The notes: generated by a model not told the origin, from the letters alone. A stretch of 64,000 nt of DNA from Endomychus coccineus (GCA_958510875.1 OY294067.1:144312046-144376045), one strand, 5' to 3'; shown: positions 1-12,789, counted from the stretch's first letter. A program made the numbers and translations.

Positions 1-489
1 AACTGCCCGAGTTAGCCGTCACGCAAGTTCCCATGCATATATGTATATACATATATATATATATTGCGAAGAAGGGGGAAGTCGGATCAACTTGCAATTT
101 GAACTGGGAGTTCCTTAAACATTGACAATGAAAGGGTTCCAGTTTGGTTTCCTAATTCCCAATACAACTGGAGATATAAATTTTTTTTTGACAAACTTCC
201 CCTAAAAATGTCCAAAATACCACAGAATGGCGGAAAAAAAGGGGTTGCGGTCAATTTAGGAGATAGAAATTTTATACTTTTGTTTTATACACCAAAACGA
301 ACATTTTCCATGGGGTCGCGTTAAATCATAAAAAAATGTCGATCAAAATGTTTCACATACTCTACTATAAGTAAAATGAACAATATGCATTAGCGAAGAT
401 GTTAGGTGCAAATATTTACATAATTCTTTCCCTCGAATTCTTCCTGAAAAAAAGTTTATGGCTTCTCCAATGAACTAGTTTCTTGGCTC
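1..489. other. AT-rich sequence, no gene seen
   Basis: No convincing reading frame, RNA or repeat boundary is visible. There is a short TA run near position 50. Confidence 0.5.
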
Positions 490-1020
490 TCTATAGAGAG
501 TATTGCAAGATTTTCAGTCTTACTTGGTTCATTGTCGATCTGAGACAGGTTTTAATCATTCTCAGTTTGTGAAATTCATCTCTCAGCTGATGTAGTTGAG
601 TGTGCTCAATTCTCAAGCACACATTTGAGGGAGCGTAAATCGAATTTTTTTTTATTGGGTTGAAAAGATCGAGTGAATTCTTTTGTTCCAAGTTAACCGT
701 TGAATTCAACAACTGGCCCCGGAAAACTGAGATTTCAGAGCGGATCTTTTCTTCACTCAGAAATTTACTGGCTTGTTCTCAATTCCTTATCATTTGAGAA
801 AATTCAGAAAAGGAAAACAATCTTTGGGTACAGTAATACTCTCCACTTAACAGAATCAGTATCATATCGATTTTTCTTCCATACTATGGTGAAAACTTCC
901 TTCTACAGTAAAACTTCTTTCCTCATCATACTTTTGCTTTTAGAGATCCTGCTGATTGCCATAATTGGTTCTACTCCAAGATTTTGCACTATTTCTTTTG
1001 CAGTATCTATTCAGTGATTT
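490..1020 (-). pseudogene. hAT transposase relic (C-terminal part)
   Basis: The minus-strand frame ending near 491 carries KLRMIKTCLRSTMNQVRL. This matches the C-terminal dimerisation segment of hAT / ZMYM1-like transposases, whose usual pattern is F-S-K-L-K-x-I-K-x-Y-L-R-S-T-M-x-x-x-R-L. Further upstream on the same strand (about 880-1017) a second piece reads TAKEIVQNLGVEPIM, also typical of this family, but in another frame and followed by stops. The serine-rich segment usually preceding the dimerisation motif is corrupted. It is a 5'-truncated, frameshifted remnant with no transposition capacity. Family assignment rests on recognised motifs, not on a search. Confidence 0.6.
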
Positions 1021-4000
1021 GTTTCTTTCCTCAGCATTTCAATTCTTTTTGATGGGTATCACGAGAATAACTATACATAATATACATAAGTAGAACAGTA
1101 TAGACATTTTTATACTGCGGTAAAAAGACTCACCATAATGACTGAGATTTCCAAGATTCTACGGTGACTGCCCCACATCGAGACTGTCCTTTATTATTGA
1201 CCCTAGTTACAGGAAGGCACATTTCCTTCATTTTTATTCTGTATCTGAAGACAGAAGATACCAATAGCCTGCCTTCGTGTGAATACTTAAACTTTCAATA
1301 TTATCTGAAATAAGCGTTTATCAGTATGTTAGTATAGGTAATTCAACGACTTTCTTTCAACAATTTAGCAACACCGATTCACCGCCACCCGCCCCTGTCA
1401 CTCACCCTAGTCGGTTCTCGCGGCTCTGAAACTCTCCTCAAATCATTTCAAGGCATCCTCTAAGTAATAGTTCAAATAAACCTCAGTTTGTGAACGAAAG
1501 AAAGTTATTTGACAGCAACAACATTAAATATTATGATTTCAATTTTTATGGCATCCTGAAGTTATAAACTGTGAGAATGTCTGCCTTTCCGATCGTGCCG
1601 CATGAGGTTGCCCGTTCTCCCCCACACCGTAGATATGGCACTGAGAAATAAGGATAGGTCATAAATGAATATCTGTAACCGTTTAACGCTCTATTGAACA
1701 GCTATTGAAATACATATATGTACAAAACGTTTTAAAGTGCTTACATGATATTGGTAGTCTTATTTACACAAAATATAAATCGTTGATTTTGTATGATATG
1801 TACATATCTTTAATTATATTTAAGGTAAAAATTTTAAATTACAATTATTAATTATCATATTGCACAACTTTCTTCAACTTACCTGATTCCGTCCACCTGA
1901 TAATGCTATTTCTATGAAAAGAAGAATTATCCTGGCTGTGAAGTCTGTGTATATTGGAGATTTCGAATTTCAGAAGAAGATAGAAGTGAATTTATTCTAG
2001 AACACAGTACCCATATATTATATAGTAGTAGCTTTTGACGTATTTTTTCATTATTTTACTATTTTATTGGGACTTTTCATTTACCATATCAATATCTGAT
2101 AATACCGCCGTACAACCTAGTGAATCTGAAACAATATTAAAAAATCTTGGCAGCTTGAGTTCAAGCCTCAAGTCTGCTCTGAAGATTTCACCCGTAATGG
2201 TTGACGAAGCGTCGGCATCAAGTCGTGCTATTGTGACGTAGAATTCATCCGGAAGCCAAGATTTTTCAAGATTAGTTATTCGCGGAAGTCTACTATTCTA
2301 TTGTACGAGACTCCAAATAATGAACTTCAACATCGGTACTGAATGAAGCACTCCAACCATTAGTCTATAACATACTATCTGAATGGAGGCCTCATACTCT
2401 GTACACTCTGATCTGACTATATTTATTTGTAGCATTGGTTTATCATCAATCTGAGTACTTATAGTGCACAAAAAGGAGTTGAATCACAAATGAAGAATCT
2501 CGATACTCGAAATAATTGAATTTTTCTTCTATGATCACCATATTAAATAGAGTATTATAATGCTACTTTGATTAGCAGAACATACTGAATCATAATAATT
2601 ACTCTCTCATAATCAATGCGTTTTGTTGAGTCTGATAAATTCAGGAAGACAAATCAGCTTCTTATACTTATTTGAAGAAACCTTACTCCTCTTGAGTAGC
2701 GTTAATTTTCCACAAACGAATTCTGAGATCCAAGCTAAACATTGAACTTAAGTACTTGAGATGTCGACCCAAGCGCAACATATTAAGTTGAATGCTTTTA
2801 ATTCATTCGAGATAAGTTGTTTTATTCTCCATTCATCGCGGGAATATTGATAGGTCTTTACAGTAAGTTCATACATTGCCTTACAAGAGAGCATATTGAC
2901 AATTTTACGAGGATACAACCTTGAATCATAGTTATGATTCTAATATTTGACTCAACTATTCTATTAAATCAGATGATCATAATGCTTGACTTTGCAAGTT
3001 GGAGATAACCAAAACAAGAGGCTGTGAACTGAGTAATTAAGGATGTCCGAGATGAGCATTATTATTAGTCACCTGCCATTTACGACTTGCCAGCTGTCAT
3101 ATATCATCTGCTAACTGATCATTTGTCGGCTTTGATCTGTTAATCTGTAATGTCCGTGAGATGGATCAATATCATCATAATCATTATACATATTGGCATG
3201 ATATCTTCCGACTATATAAAGCCGACCTGATTCAAAATATGGAGATGAAGGATGTGAAGTGCTAACTTAATGTTTCTTTAAAATACTATCATCATTGCGA
3301 GTGTTTGTTACCGGGTGTTTTTTCGACTTTGTACATGATGAAGTTTCAAAGATGCAACGGCAACGATCAGCTTCTCTACATGCAATACACTCAGTTAACC
3401 AATGAGACAATGATGTTTCTATTTCCGTCAGTCGACGAACAACTGTCACTTATGTCACCTCCTCATTATTATCTCAAGCTTCCGTTATAGGAGGTTTGAT
3501 TTCAGATTTTCCATCATCTCAACCACCTACAGTGCAATTTAATGGAAAAATCGGTACAGCCTTGAGAATTAACGCCCACCACTTTTCGATATAGCCATTC
3601 TATTATTATCAATGCTTTTCAGAATGATTAAGACACGTCGGCATGTTGAAAATATAGGAACGTATACGGGCCTTCAGTTTCGAAAAGTGCTAGCATGAGC
3701 ACGTAGATAGAATCATTTGAACGCGTCATACACTCGCATGAAGCGAATATTATCATAGATCTAATCAGAATAATATAGTGAATCAGTTGTTGTCACACAA
3801 TACCTCATTATTTGTATTCTTAGTGAACTGACTTTGATAGTGATAATTGCGAGATCAGCACACCGAAATATACTAGATTATTATTAATATGGATAACATC
3901 TATATTTCATATGATTCTTTACATTGGAATGGATTATAATTTTTTTCAGAAATCATTCAGTGGCTAGTTCATAATTGGCATACCTACACCGAATGTGTGC

Positions 4001-4274
4001 TATACTGTTATCATATTCCACTACTCCAAACTTCGATTGTCTTCGAGATTGCTGGAGATGTTTCTTATCTGAATCAATTTTTCGATTATCAATGATATGT
4101 TGGCATATATTTTGCGTTTATCAATCTATTCAAATGGTGGACGTAAATCGAGTGAATACATTGATCTCCATGTAGTGAAGAAAGTTGTGTAATATACATT
4201 GACCGCAGTATACTATAATACGAGTATTAATGCAGTTCATTAATTTCACTGATATCATGTTTGTCATGTAACCA
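1021..4274. other. Long non-coding stretch
   Basis: Short open frames on both strands (for example 2035-2241, 3267-3449 and 3975-4175) have no recognisable motif, composition bias or splice context. I see no RNA gene or clear repeat boundary. Confidence 0.5.
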
Positions 4275-4464
4275 TCAATAGCTGACGGCGATAAAATTAT
4301 CAATACGAAGCTTAATCACGAAGCTTATGCGATCACAATCACCCATATTTGGCGCTACGTTGGAGGTCGCAACATCAACAGAATCCCCAGGCTGAAGAGC
4401 AGAGTCACATGGGAAAGGCGTGTCAGAGATCCATGTCCATGATGCATCGCAGCAGGGTGTTCTC
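4275..4464 (-). CDS. Possible terminal coding exon of an unknown gene
   Basis: On the minus strand a pyrimidine-rich tract ending TTACAG at 4465-4470 is followed by 190 nt of distinctly GC-richer sequence. One frame stays open for 62 codons to a TGA at 4275-4277. The product is Cys-rich at its start (RTPCCDASWTWISDTPFPC) with a fourth spaced Cys (NMGDC). The acceptor leaves a one-base overhang, consistent with an internal phase-1 junction. A GT (CAAC|GTAGCG) near 4357 could end the exon earlier. I do not recognise the protein. No upstream exon was found nearby, so this may be an isolated relic. Confidence 0.3.
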
Positions 4465-5689
4465 CTGTAACAAATAAAAATACGTTAAATTGCTACTTCT
4501 ACAGATGACATCATTGTTCGAGGAGTTACGGAAATCCGCCGAATTTGTAGGAATGCAATTTTGGAAGATATGTTACAGCATGTATAAAAAGCGCTAAATA
4601 GTAAATTTTGTGAGAGAGCACCTGCGCAAGCAAAAGCTATCATGGAACTTCCACCAATATGATATCGATCTGAAATATCATTAGTATTTCAAATAGCTCA
4701 TGCGACGCTCATTTAGTGCACTGTAAGGAGTGTACAAAGTATTTTGTTGATACAATCATCATCGATGTTCAATTGTTTCGGCGTTAACTATGATTAATTC
4801 ATAATTCCCTAGCTCAATTTATAAAACAAAATCAACCCTTCTGTCTGCAAAAATTATTTATAAAGTGTAACTGTAATAATTGTTTCATTTACACAGTAGT
4901 ATCATCAGAATGGAGGGTTATCAACTAAATTGCGTTGAAGGATGTCCATTGAAAACCTATTGATATTTAGGTGGATGTAGTATTTGTGAAAGCTGGGCTC
5001 AAGATTATAACGTATGAAGAACTGTTATCAATAGATTACTTGCTTCCCTCACTTTTATTAACTCATTTTTTCCCTTTCAGACACTTTTGTGGGTCGGATG
5101 TATGATTGTTTTACTAAGGTGAGAAGTATATTGCTCCCGTGGATTGTTTGATACACAGCGCGAAGCAGAGTATGATACATATAGTTTTCATTGCCACGCT
5201 TTCAGAGGAAAATTTTTACAAATAAAAAGAAATAAGATTGTGTGCTTACTGATTCAAATGTATACTTCGTTTTATTCCAGAAACGGTGTTGAAATAAAAA
5301 AGATACAAAAGCGTGTGATTACTGATTCAATTGTTTAGTTAGTTTAATTCCTAAAAAGGTGTAATACTTGAGTGATCGCTTGTAGACATGTTTAAACTAT
5401 GAGTATTCATGAAGATCAGCGTATCAGTTCTTACCGTATCATACTCTATGTTACATTGAAATTTCATTTGGAATTTTAACTAAATTCATTTCAAAACTGT
5501 GTTATGATACTTGCTGTCAGGTTGACTTTCGAAATTGTTGACAATGTATTATAACCTTATTTTATACTGACATCTACCTTCACATATTTACTGACACTAT
5601 ATTACCTCATCGCCATAATACCACAGAGCAAAGAACTATACAGTTCGAGGTATAGTTCAATGCTACATAGTGAACATGTAAAAAAAATT

Positions 5690-5716
5690 GTGACGTCACA
5701 TGGAAGACGTCACTTG
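5690..5716. promoter_or_regulatory. Paired CRE-like palindromes
   Basis: A full TGACGTCA palindrome is followed about 13 nt later by GACGTCAC. This is the CREB/ATF-type site by sequence. No gene start lies next to it, so a role is only possible. Confidence 0.25.
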
Positions 5717-5726
5717 AATCTGGAAA

Positions 5727-6960
5727 TGAGAATTTCGGACTACTATTTTGTCATTTACACAATTGTTTTTTTCATTTTTGAATACATTCTAATATCAAAC
5801 GGTTGTTGTCATTCGTTTTAATATTCAAAATTTTTTTATTGTTTTAGTCGAATGTATGGTTAGTGTCTTTTACATGTTTATTGAGCGCAGTTGATGAATT
5901 TTTGTTATATTTGTGCCCATTCAATCTTTTTTCAAGGTATTGTGAAGATTGGCCGATGTATACCTTTTCGCAATCTTCACAAGAGATGAAATGAACAGTT
6001 TGGCTTATCTTTATTGGAAGGTACGCTGCTTTTTAGTTTAGTACAGAGAATTTTCTGGTTCAAATAACTCTTATGACATATATGTAGGTCATAAGGTTTT
6101 ACTATATTATATAATTTTTCTGAAAGACCGTTAACATATGGTAGTGATACGTAATGTTTATCATTTGATTTCTCATCAATGGTATTGATTTTACCAGATG
6201 AGTTATGAAATTTATGAGTTTTGTCCTTAGATATGGAATTGACATCAATGGGATAACCATTCTTTTCCAAAGTTTCTTTCGTTTTTGTGATATACTCAAT
6301 TCTTAGTTCAGGAGAACTGAGTCGAATAGCTCTATCTATCATATATTTTTAGGTATACTAGAATTGAAATAAGTATACCTCCCTGACCAAGCAGGTTCAG
6401 TATACCATTTCGTTAGAATTTCGTTATCATTTGATTCTCTTACTGAAGTTGAATCTGAAGAATTTATTCCATAATTATTCTCAGTTTTGATTGTGAATTG
6501 TAACTCATGGTGGAAGGAATTGAAAGAACTCAAAAATTCCTCACATTTGTCTTCTGGGATTGCAGCAATACAATCATCAACATATCTTTTGAAGAAGGCT
6601 ATATCATAATTTGGTTGAGATACTACTTTTCGTTCAAGGAATTCCATTACTATTTGGGCTATGATACTTGATATTCGAGAGCCCATTGCAAAACCATCTA
6701 ATTGTTAATAACAATCATCTCCATATTGTAAAAAATTAGCTGTGAATGTATATTCTATAGCTATTAAGAATTCATTCATAGGTAAATTCGTGTTCAGTTT
6801 TATTTCATCCCATTTATTTTGAATTATTTGTTTAGCTAATTCTAGAGGGATATTTGTATATGAAGATATGACATCTAGAGATACTAAGATAATAGAATAA
6901 GAATAAGAAAACAGGTTTTCATTTTCCAAGAATACACTACTGTTAACATCAATATACATA
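5727..6960 (-). pseudogene. Penelope-like element copy A: RT plus GIY-YIG relic
   Basis: Read on the minus strand from 6959 down, the copy gives, in order: part of the RT fingers/palm (VSLDVISSYTNIPLELAK), then MGSRISSIIAQIVMEF and the catalytic RYVDDC (6339-6686), the linker, and a GIY-YIG endonuclease start (CEDCEKVYIGQSSQYLEKRL, about 5900-5960). Homology to copy B continues to about 5727. The reading frame changes at least at 6700, 6340 and 5977, and the RT N-terminus is missing. PLE proteins combine a telomerase-related RT with a C-terminal GIY-YIG nuclease. Its truncated 5' side abuts the 5' end of plus-strand copy B, giving a head-to-head pair. Confidence 0.8.
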
Positions 6961-9370
6961 CATCATAAGAATCATGGCTTTTTATAAGAACATTGAAGAA
7001 TATTATGAATTCTACACCGTCCATTCGTTGAAAACGTTCTCAAAGATGATGAATACCTTCGTCAATCAAAAAAATAGAAAAATATACTTATTACGACTAA
7101 AAAGTTTGAGAATAATACCAAAATTTTTAAAAATCAATGATAAACACATCATTTTCAATAGTGAGTATTTAGATAATACTTATCTACAATTCAAAAGAAC
7201 ATTTCGATTAAAAGTAATAAACTTCTTAATACTGACACTTGTAAAAATGTAAAACAAACTGAAAACAACTAAGGCAAAACCAAATCTACATTGAAAAATA
7301 TCCTACCTACCCAAATCTACAATACATATTTAGAATTAGGAACTCAAAAATTTGAATAAAACTTTAATAAAATTAAGCATAGAAATATTGAGAAAATAAA
7401 TAAGTTAAATAACAATAACAAAAGGAATTTCATGGTTCATAATAATTGGCAGATGAATTGATCCCAAACCAATGTTCCTAAAAATCTAGTAGAAACTTTA
7501 GCTCTCGTTGAGAAATTTAGTAATACTCTATATAACGAAAGACAAATAACTATTTATAACATAATTTCTTCACTTGAAACTGAAATTGCTAAAAAGCCTA
7601 CTCAAATAGCAAATGAAATAAGATCAGAATGTATCAACACAATAACTAATTTCAAACAAACAGTTGAAAACAATAAATTCAACAATAAGAATAACAAATC
7701 AATCAAAAATTTCAAAGAAAACAAGCTATTAGCAATTCATCAAATCTAACACACAAATCACAATCTTGAGGGCAGATAAAGATAATAAAACTGTTATCAT
7801 GAATACGATTGAATATGAAGATAAAATGTCTGAAATGTTGAATGATCCTGAAGTATATAAGGAACTGAATAATAATCCAACTAATATTTACCAAACTAAA
7901 ATTAAAAGATGGTTTGAAAAAAAATATATTTCAATATACATTCATAGAAAATTAACTATACATTATGCTCATCCTCCAAAAATATATGGTTTACCCAAAG
8001 TTAATAAACCTAATATACCAATGCGACCTGTGGTATGCAGCATCCAATCTCCTTATCATGGCTAAATACTTATCCAACATAAGTAGCTTACAAAAATTAC
8101 TTTTACATCAAAGTTTCTTGGGTTTTCAAAGAATTCATTAATAAAATTACGATATCAAAAAAACTGTATCTTAGTTTCCCTAGAAGTCACATCTTTATAT
8201 ACAAATATACCTCTAGAATGAGCTAAACAAATAATTCAAAATAAATGGGATGGAATAAAACTATACACGAATTTACCTATGAATGAATTCCTAACAGTCA
8301 TAGAATATCTATTCACAGCTAATTTTTTACAATATAAAAGATGATTGTTATAAACAATTAGATGGTTGTGCAATGGGTTCTCCAATATCAAGTATCGTAG
8401 CAAAAATAGTAATGGAATTCCTTGAAGAAAAAGTAGTATCTCAACTAAATTATAATATAGCCTTCTTCGAAAGATATGTTGATGATTGTATTGCTGCAAT
8501 CCCAGAATACAAATGTGATGAATTTTTGAGTTCATTCAATTCCTTCCACCAATGAAACACAATTCAAAATCGAAACTGAAAATAATAATGAAATAAATTT
8601 TTTAGATTTAACTCTAGTAAGAAAATCAAATCGTAACAAAATTCTAACGAAATTGTACCTACACTAAACTTACTTGGTCAGGAAGGTATACTAGTTTCAA
8701 CTCTAATATACCTGAAAAATATTTAAAAAATCTTATTATAAATCTGATAGATAGAGCTATTCGACAAAGTTCTCCTGAACTGAGAATTATGTCTATTACA
8801 AAAACGAAAGGAACTTTAATAAAAAAAGGTTATCCCATTGATTCAGTCAATTCCATAACTAAGGACAAAATTCATAAATTTTATAACTCATCTGGTAAAA
8901 TCAATACCAATAATGAGAAATCAAATAATGAGCATTACATATCACTACCATATGTTAATGATCTTTCAGAAAATTCATGTAATATAGTAAAACCTGATGA
9001 CCTACATATATGTCATAAGAATTTTTTGAACCAGAAAAGTCTCTTTACTAAACTAGAAAGCAGCGTACCTTCCAAAAAGATAACCCATACTGTTTATTCC
9101 ATCCCTTGTGAAGATTGCGAAAAGGTATACATTGGACAATCTTCAAAATACCTTGAAAAAAGATTGTATGAGCACAAATATACAGAAAATTCATCAACTG
9201 CGCTCAATAAACATGTGAAAGACACTAACCATACATTCGACTACAACAATATAAAAATTTTAGAAACTGAAACAAATGACAACAAACGTTTGATAATAGA
9301 ATATATTCAAATTACGAAAAATAATTGTGTAAATGACAAAATAGATTCCAATCTTTCGAAACAATAATCC
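6945..9370 (+). pseudogene. Penelope-like element copy B: RT plus GIY-YIG, degenerate
   Basis: The copy starts with a leader region (6945-7250) also present at 14000-14290. The RT follows in pieces: RADKDNKTVIMN and PKIYGLPKVNKPNIPMRPVV (7766-8065), MGSPISSIVAKIVMEFL with catalytic RYVDDC near 8475 (8373-8555), then a linker and GIY-YIG domain (8789-9367). The GIY-YIG part carries VYSIPCEDC near 9092, KVYIGQSS, and the conserved Arg of YLEKRLYEHK. Stops and frameshifts separate the pieces (about 7250-7760, 8065-8370, 8555-8790), so it cannot make a full protein. The C-terminal domain is the best preserved. The closest relatives in the window are copy A and the deleted copy at 13.8-14.9 kb. 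Confidence 0.85.
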
Positions 9371-9905
9371 AATTCAAACTTAACAAAATTCTATCATCTT
9401 GAAGTGCCACTTTCCACTTGTCCATTCAAAAAACCTCAAAAAGGTACCGTATTATTTAACTATGACACTGTGAGTCACAATTTTGAGGTTAAATTCCATA
9501 GAATTATCTTAAACTTGATTAGTTATTAGCACGGTCGTATATACGGCTGTGGTTATTAGTAATAGATTCGGAGTATTTATCATAGAATAACTAATATTGA
9601 TACATTAATCATGGACATTTAGAATTGCATAATCTTGGAATGTCTTATGTTTAACTAGATTCAATCCATTTCAAATTGATAATCAGCCATACATTACTCT
9701 TTCATACACAACCGATCCAATGTTAGCTGCAGTTTTAATTGGATCTTAAGAACACAAGTCGGCTGCAGACGCATTTCATTAATCGAAATCATCTATTCTT
9801 CTCTAAATTACACTAATCCACAATTTTGATGAAGATAGTAAACAATTATCGGAACGTCAAAGAGAATTTTTATTTCATTTTCAGTCTATCTACGAACCAA
9901 AATAC
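9371..9905 (+). repeat. 3' untranslated and terminal repeat region of PLE copy B
   Basis: This segment matches 14290-14790: the tract with TTTAACTATGACACT, the tract with TTCAATCCATTTCAAATTG, and a terminal block containing ACGTCAAAGAGAATTTTTAT and TACCAAGAAAGCATAC. The terminal block also occurs at the left end of the element at 13.8 kb, as expected of a PLE pseudo-LTR. It runs directly into a TA microsatellite. Confidence 0.7.
9822..9860 (+). ncRNA. Hammerhead-like motif in PLE terminal repeat (degenerate)
   Basis: TTGATGA (9826-9832) is followed by a hairpin GATAGT/ATTATC with loop AAAC-A and then GGAACGTC. The layout resembles the hammerhead core CUGANGA, helix II, GAAA. However, core C3 is T and the GAAA is GGAA here, so an active ribozyme is unlikely. 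The copy at 14698 keeps GAAAC and a perfect GACAAT/ATTGTC stem but reads TTGATAA. Confidence 0.3.
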
Positions 9906-9916
9906 CAAGAAAGCAT

Positions 9917-9923
9917 ACATATA

Positions 9924-9992
<69 letters not shown>
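9917..9992. repeat. (TA)n microsatellite at PLE 3' end
   Basis: Uninterrupted TA dinucleotides directly downstream of the PLE copy B terminal block. Confidence 0.95.
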
Positions 9993-9998
<6 letters not shown>

Positions 9999-10143
9999 GA
10001 GTTCAAAGTTTCTTTGCCTAATTGGTCACAATTTCGTGTATGTAACTTAAGAGATATAGAATAAAATTTTCTGAATTATGAAGATAACTTACATAATTTA
10101 ACATAGGACTATAAAGATGAATAAACGTAAAAGATTGAACCAA

Positions 10144-10212
10144 AGGCGGGATTCGAACCCACATATATAATATAATATGAAGCCATGGTCTAATCTTTTG
10201 TACGAGACATAT
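10144..10212 (-). repeat. tRNA-like relic with intact B box
   Basis: The minus strand contains GTGGGTTCGAATCCCGCC, a perfect RNA polymerase III B box (GGTTCGAATCC) with a flanking T-arm stem. Upstream sequence does not fold into a clear acceptor stem or A box, so this looks like a tRNA-derived SINE or pseudogene, not a working tRNA. Confidence 0.3.
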
Positions 10213-10257
10213 GCAAGTGCAGTCCAGAGGCATTTCATCACATTTTGACTCTTAAAA

Positions 10258-11310
10258 AGCTATGCATCGGATGGGAAAGATATGCAGTATATGAAGACTT
10301 AAGTGTACCAAAATGCTATAATTGTCAAGAATATTATCACAAAAAAATAATTGTAAGAATAAAATAGTTTCAATATTTTCAGAAGAGCAGGAAGAAAAAA
10401 TGTGCCAAAAACAATCTTAATTTTGTAAAAATTGTGACGCTTCAAACAGAAAATACAAAACCAACTATACTACTGACTATCAAAGCAACTATCCGGGATG
10501 CCACACATTTAAGTATCACAGTAACATTTTTAAAAGTAGAATTAACTATGCAATATAACTTATACTATTTCTTGTACCTAACTCGGCCTTTCTATTGGTT
10601 TTTCTTTTATAGTATTAACTTAGCTATCAAAATTATATTCTTTCAAAGAATGGCAAATATGGAAACACACCTACTAAATGAACTAGAACTTGAAACACCC
10701 TCCTTAACAGTCAAAGAAGTGAGCTAGCTGAAAAAATAAACCAATTCAAAATTCGTATATTCACATATTGCACTTAAACATTAGAAGTGCTTACAAAAAC
10801 TTTGATGAGTTTGTAATTCTACTAAATACTCTTAATTTAAAGATGCGATGATACTAGGTGAAACTAGATTGCAATCCCTGGCTGTGTTACTCTATTTGAT
10901 AACGGCACAATAAACCAGTGTGACGGGGTGCTTATTTTCATCAAGATCAATATTATAATATTATACACACAACTCTACCAGCAAATAAATTAACCATCAG
11001 TAGCAAAAGATTCGTGCTGAATAAAATTACCTCTAACAATATGCCCTGCTACAGGTCACCTTCAGTTGACGATAATGAATTCATTGACGAATTGCAAAAA
11101 AATTTTTTCAAATAACTTGAGACAGAATATTGATATTCTCATTGGTAACTTGAATTATCATATCCTAGATAATGACAATATAACAACAAACAACTACATA
11201 TTAAAGTTATTGTCTTTTGGATTTGAATCCCATATAAATACCCATACAACGGTTACTCCTACAATAAAATCATGTCTAGATCACATTTTAGTATGTAAAA
11301 ATTTGTAGAA
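10258..11310 (+). pseudogene. Non-LTR retrotransposon relic: gag knuckles plus AP endonuclease
   Basis: The first part (from about 10260) translates to IGWERYAVYEDLSVPKCYNC and continues QEYYHKKI, a CCHC knuckle typical of ORF1 of insect non-LTR elements. After a stop and frame change comes FCKNCDASNRKYKTNY, the next conserved segment. ORF2 starts near 10768 with LHLNIRSAYKNFDEFV, then DNGTINQCDGVLIFIK. It ends in 11066-11308 with IDILIGNLNYHI and SCLDHILV, the Asp/Asn and DH motifs of an endonuclease/exonuclease/phosphatase domain. RT and RNase H are absent. Several frameshifts separate the blocks. The element is 3'-truncated, which is unusual because non-LTR copies more often lose the 5' end. 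Confidence 0.7.
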
Positions 11311-12461
11311 AAACTGAAAAGAAATTTGAATCTTTTGTAATAAACTTCAACATTACCGTTCACTTTCTAATCTTTCTAACAATAAACGATAAACAAAAGC
11401 AACACAACATAAAAACTACTACCTGCTGTTTTACTGCTAAATTTGGATATTGTGAATATTAGATAATACGCAATATTTGAAAATGAATCAATTAATTCAG
11501 AGAACCTATCCTACTTGATGAGTTTATGCTTTACATTTCTAATCGGTAGAATCTCAAATTATATCAGGCCCTTACACCAATATTGATGATGATTCAAAAA
11601 TATAATTTGATTGTGTTAATATGTAGAAGTCCGTACATTTTTTCAATGTTCTAGTATAAGCGCAATTAAATATATTCAATGAGTACAATAGCATTGATTC
11701 AAATATCCGACTATGACGTGGAACCTAATATATATATATATCATAAATACTGAACATAGCGAATAAAGTGTAGAAATATGAAACAAGATTTGTATGATGT
11801 CGAAGTCAATAGGAGGATTGACATCGCAAACCTACATGACAATTCAGAATTGAATAGTAGAATATGAATAAAACAATAATTTACAGCTCCATAACGATAT
11901 AATAGAATCAAAATCAGTGGAACGAGTCATTATTAACTGTATACAACTGGAATACAAATCCTCAATCACTATCCCATTTGCCGAAGAGTAGATTGCATTT
12001 ACATAAGCATGTACTAAAATCGTTAAAAAAGTCCTAGAGCAAAAATACCTTCATCATAGTGTTTTCCATCTAATTTCGAGCAGCTATGAAGAAGTTCGTC
12101 TGTCTGTCAGTCTGTCACGAGTTGCTTGCTTACATGATAACTCAAAACTGAAAGGTTCTATCATGTTCAAACTTTGACAAAAAATTGCTTGCTGTTCGAT
12201 TTCAAACACTATTGTTTTTTAAAGGAATCGTGTAGGTGATAGCCACAACCCTTTCTGAAGGGTTGAAAATTTGAAAAAATAATAATTGTCAAAGTATGAA
12301 TTGAATCGATTCAAAAGTTTTACATTAAATTTAAGTTATTTCAACACTGCTTCCACCAAAATTTCAACACAACTTTTCAATAATAACAAAAACAATTAGG
12401 TTTTGAAGTAATCAAAAATTTACATCTTACTTGAACTGTTCATAGCACACGGCGACGAACC
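11311..12461. other. Non-coding stretch
   Basis: No supported gene. A short CTGT-rich segment (GTCTGTCTGTCAGTCTGTC, about 12099) and AT-rich sequence are the only notable features. Confidence 0.5.
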
Positions 12462-12530
12462 AAAGGTATGTCTAGGGGTTAGGATACTCGGCTCCCACTC
12501 AGTAGGCGGGTTTGATTCCCAGAAATGGAA
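12462..12530 (+). repeat. tRNA-derived relic (Glu/Gly-like)
   Basis: GTCTAGGGGTTAGGATA resembles the A-box region of tRNA-Glu, CTCCCAC sits where an anticodon loop would be (apparent CCC), and GGGTTTGATTCCC is a one-mismatch B box and T arm. The acceptor ends (CAAAGG and AATGGAA) do not pair properly and the anticodon stem is weak. It is therefore a tRNA pseudogene or the head of a SINE. Confidence 0.4.
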
Positions 12531-12787
12531 TATTTATATATTTGTAATAACATTTCTCGAAGACATTATTAATTTAAATATTATTTAAATGTGTGAAAAT
12601 AATGAAATATATAATTTATTTCATTATCTTTGCACAAATGCAAGTAAATTATAGAATATATAAATATATAAATGATTTACGAAGATTAAGTTCACTAGTT
12701 CATGTAGCTATAGATGAGTTTGGAATGATAAACTTAATTTGGAATTTATAGTTCTTTATGCATCATTATGACAACAATATTTGCTTG

Positions 12788-12789
<2 letters not shown>

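Noticed and set aside
700..1017. 105-codon plus-strand frame
   Set aside because: It is antisense to a hAT relic whose motifs are recognisable on the minus strand.
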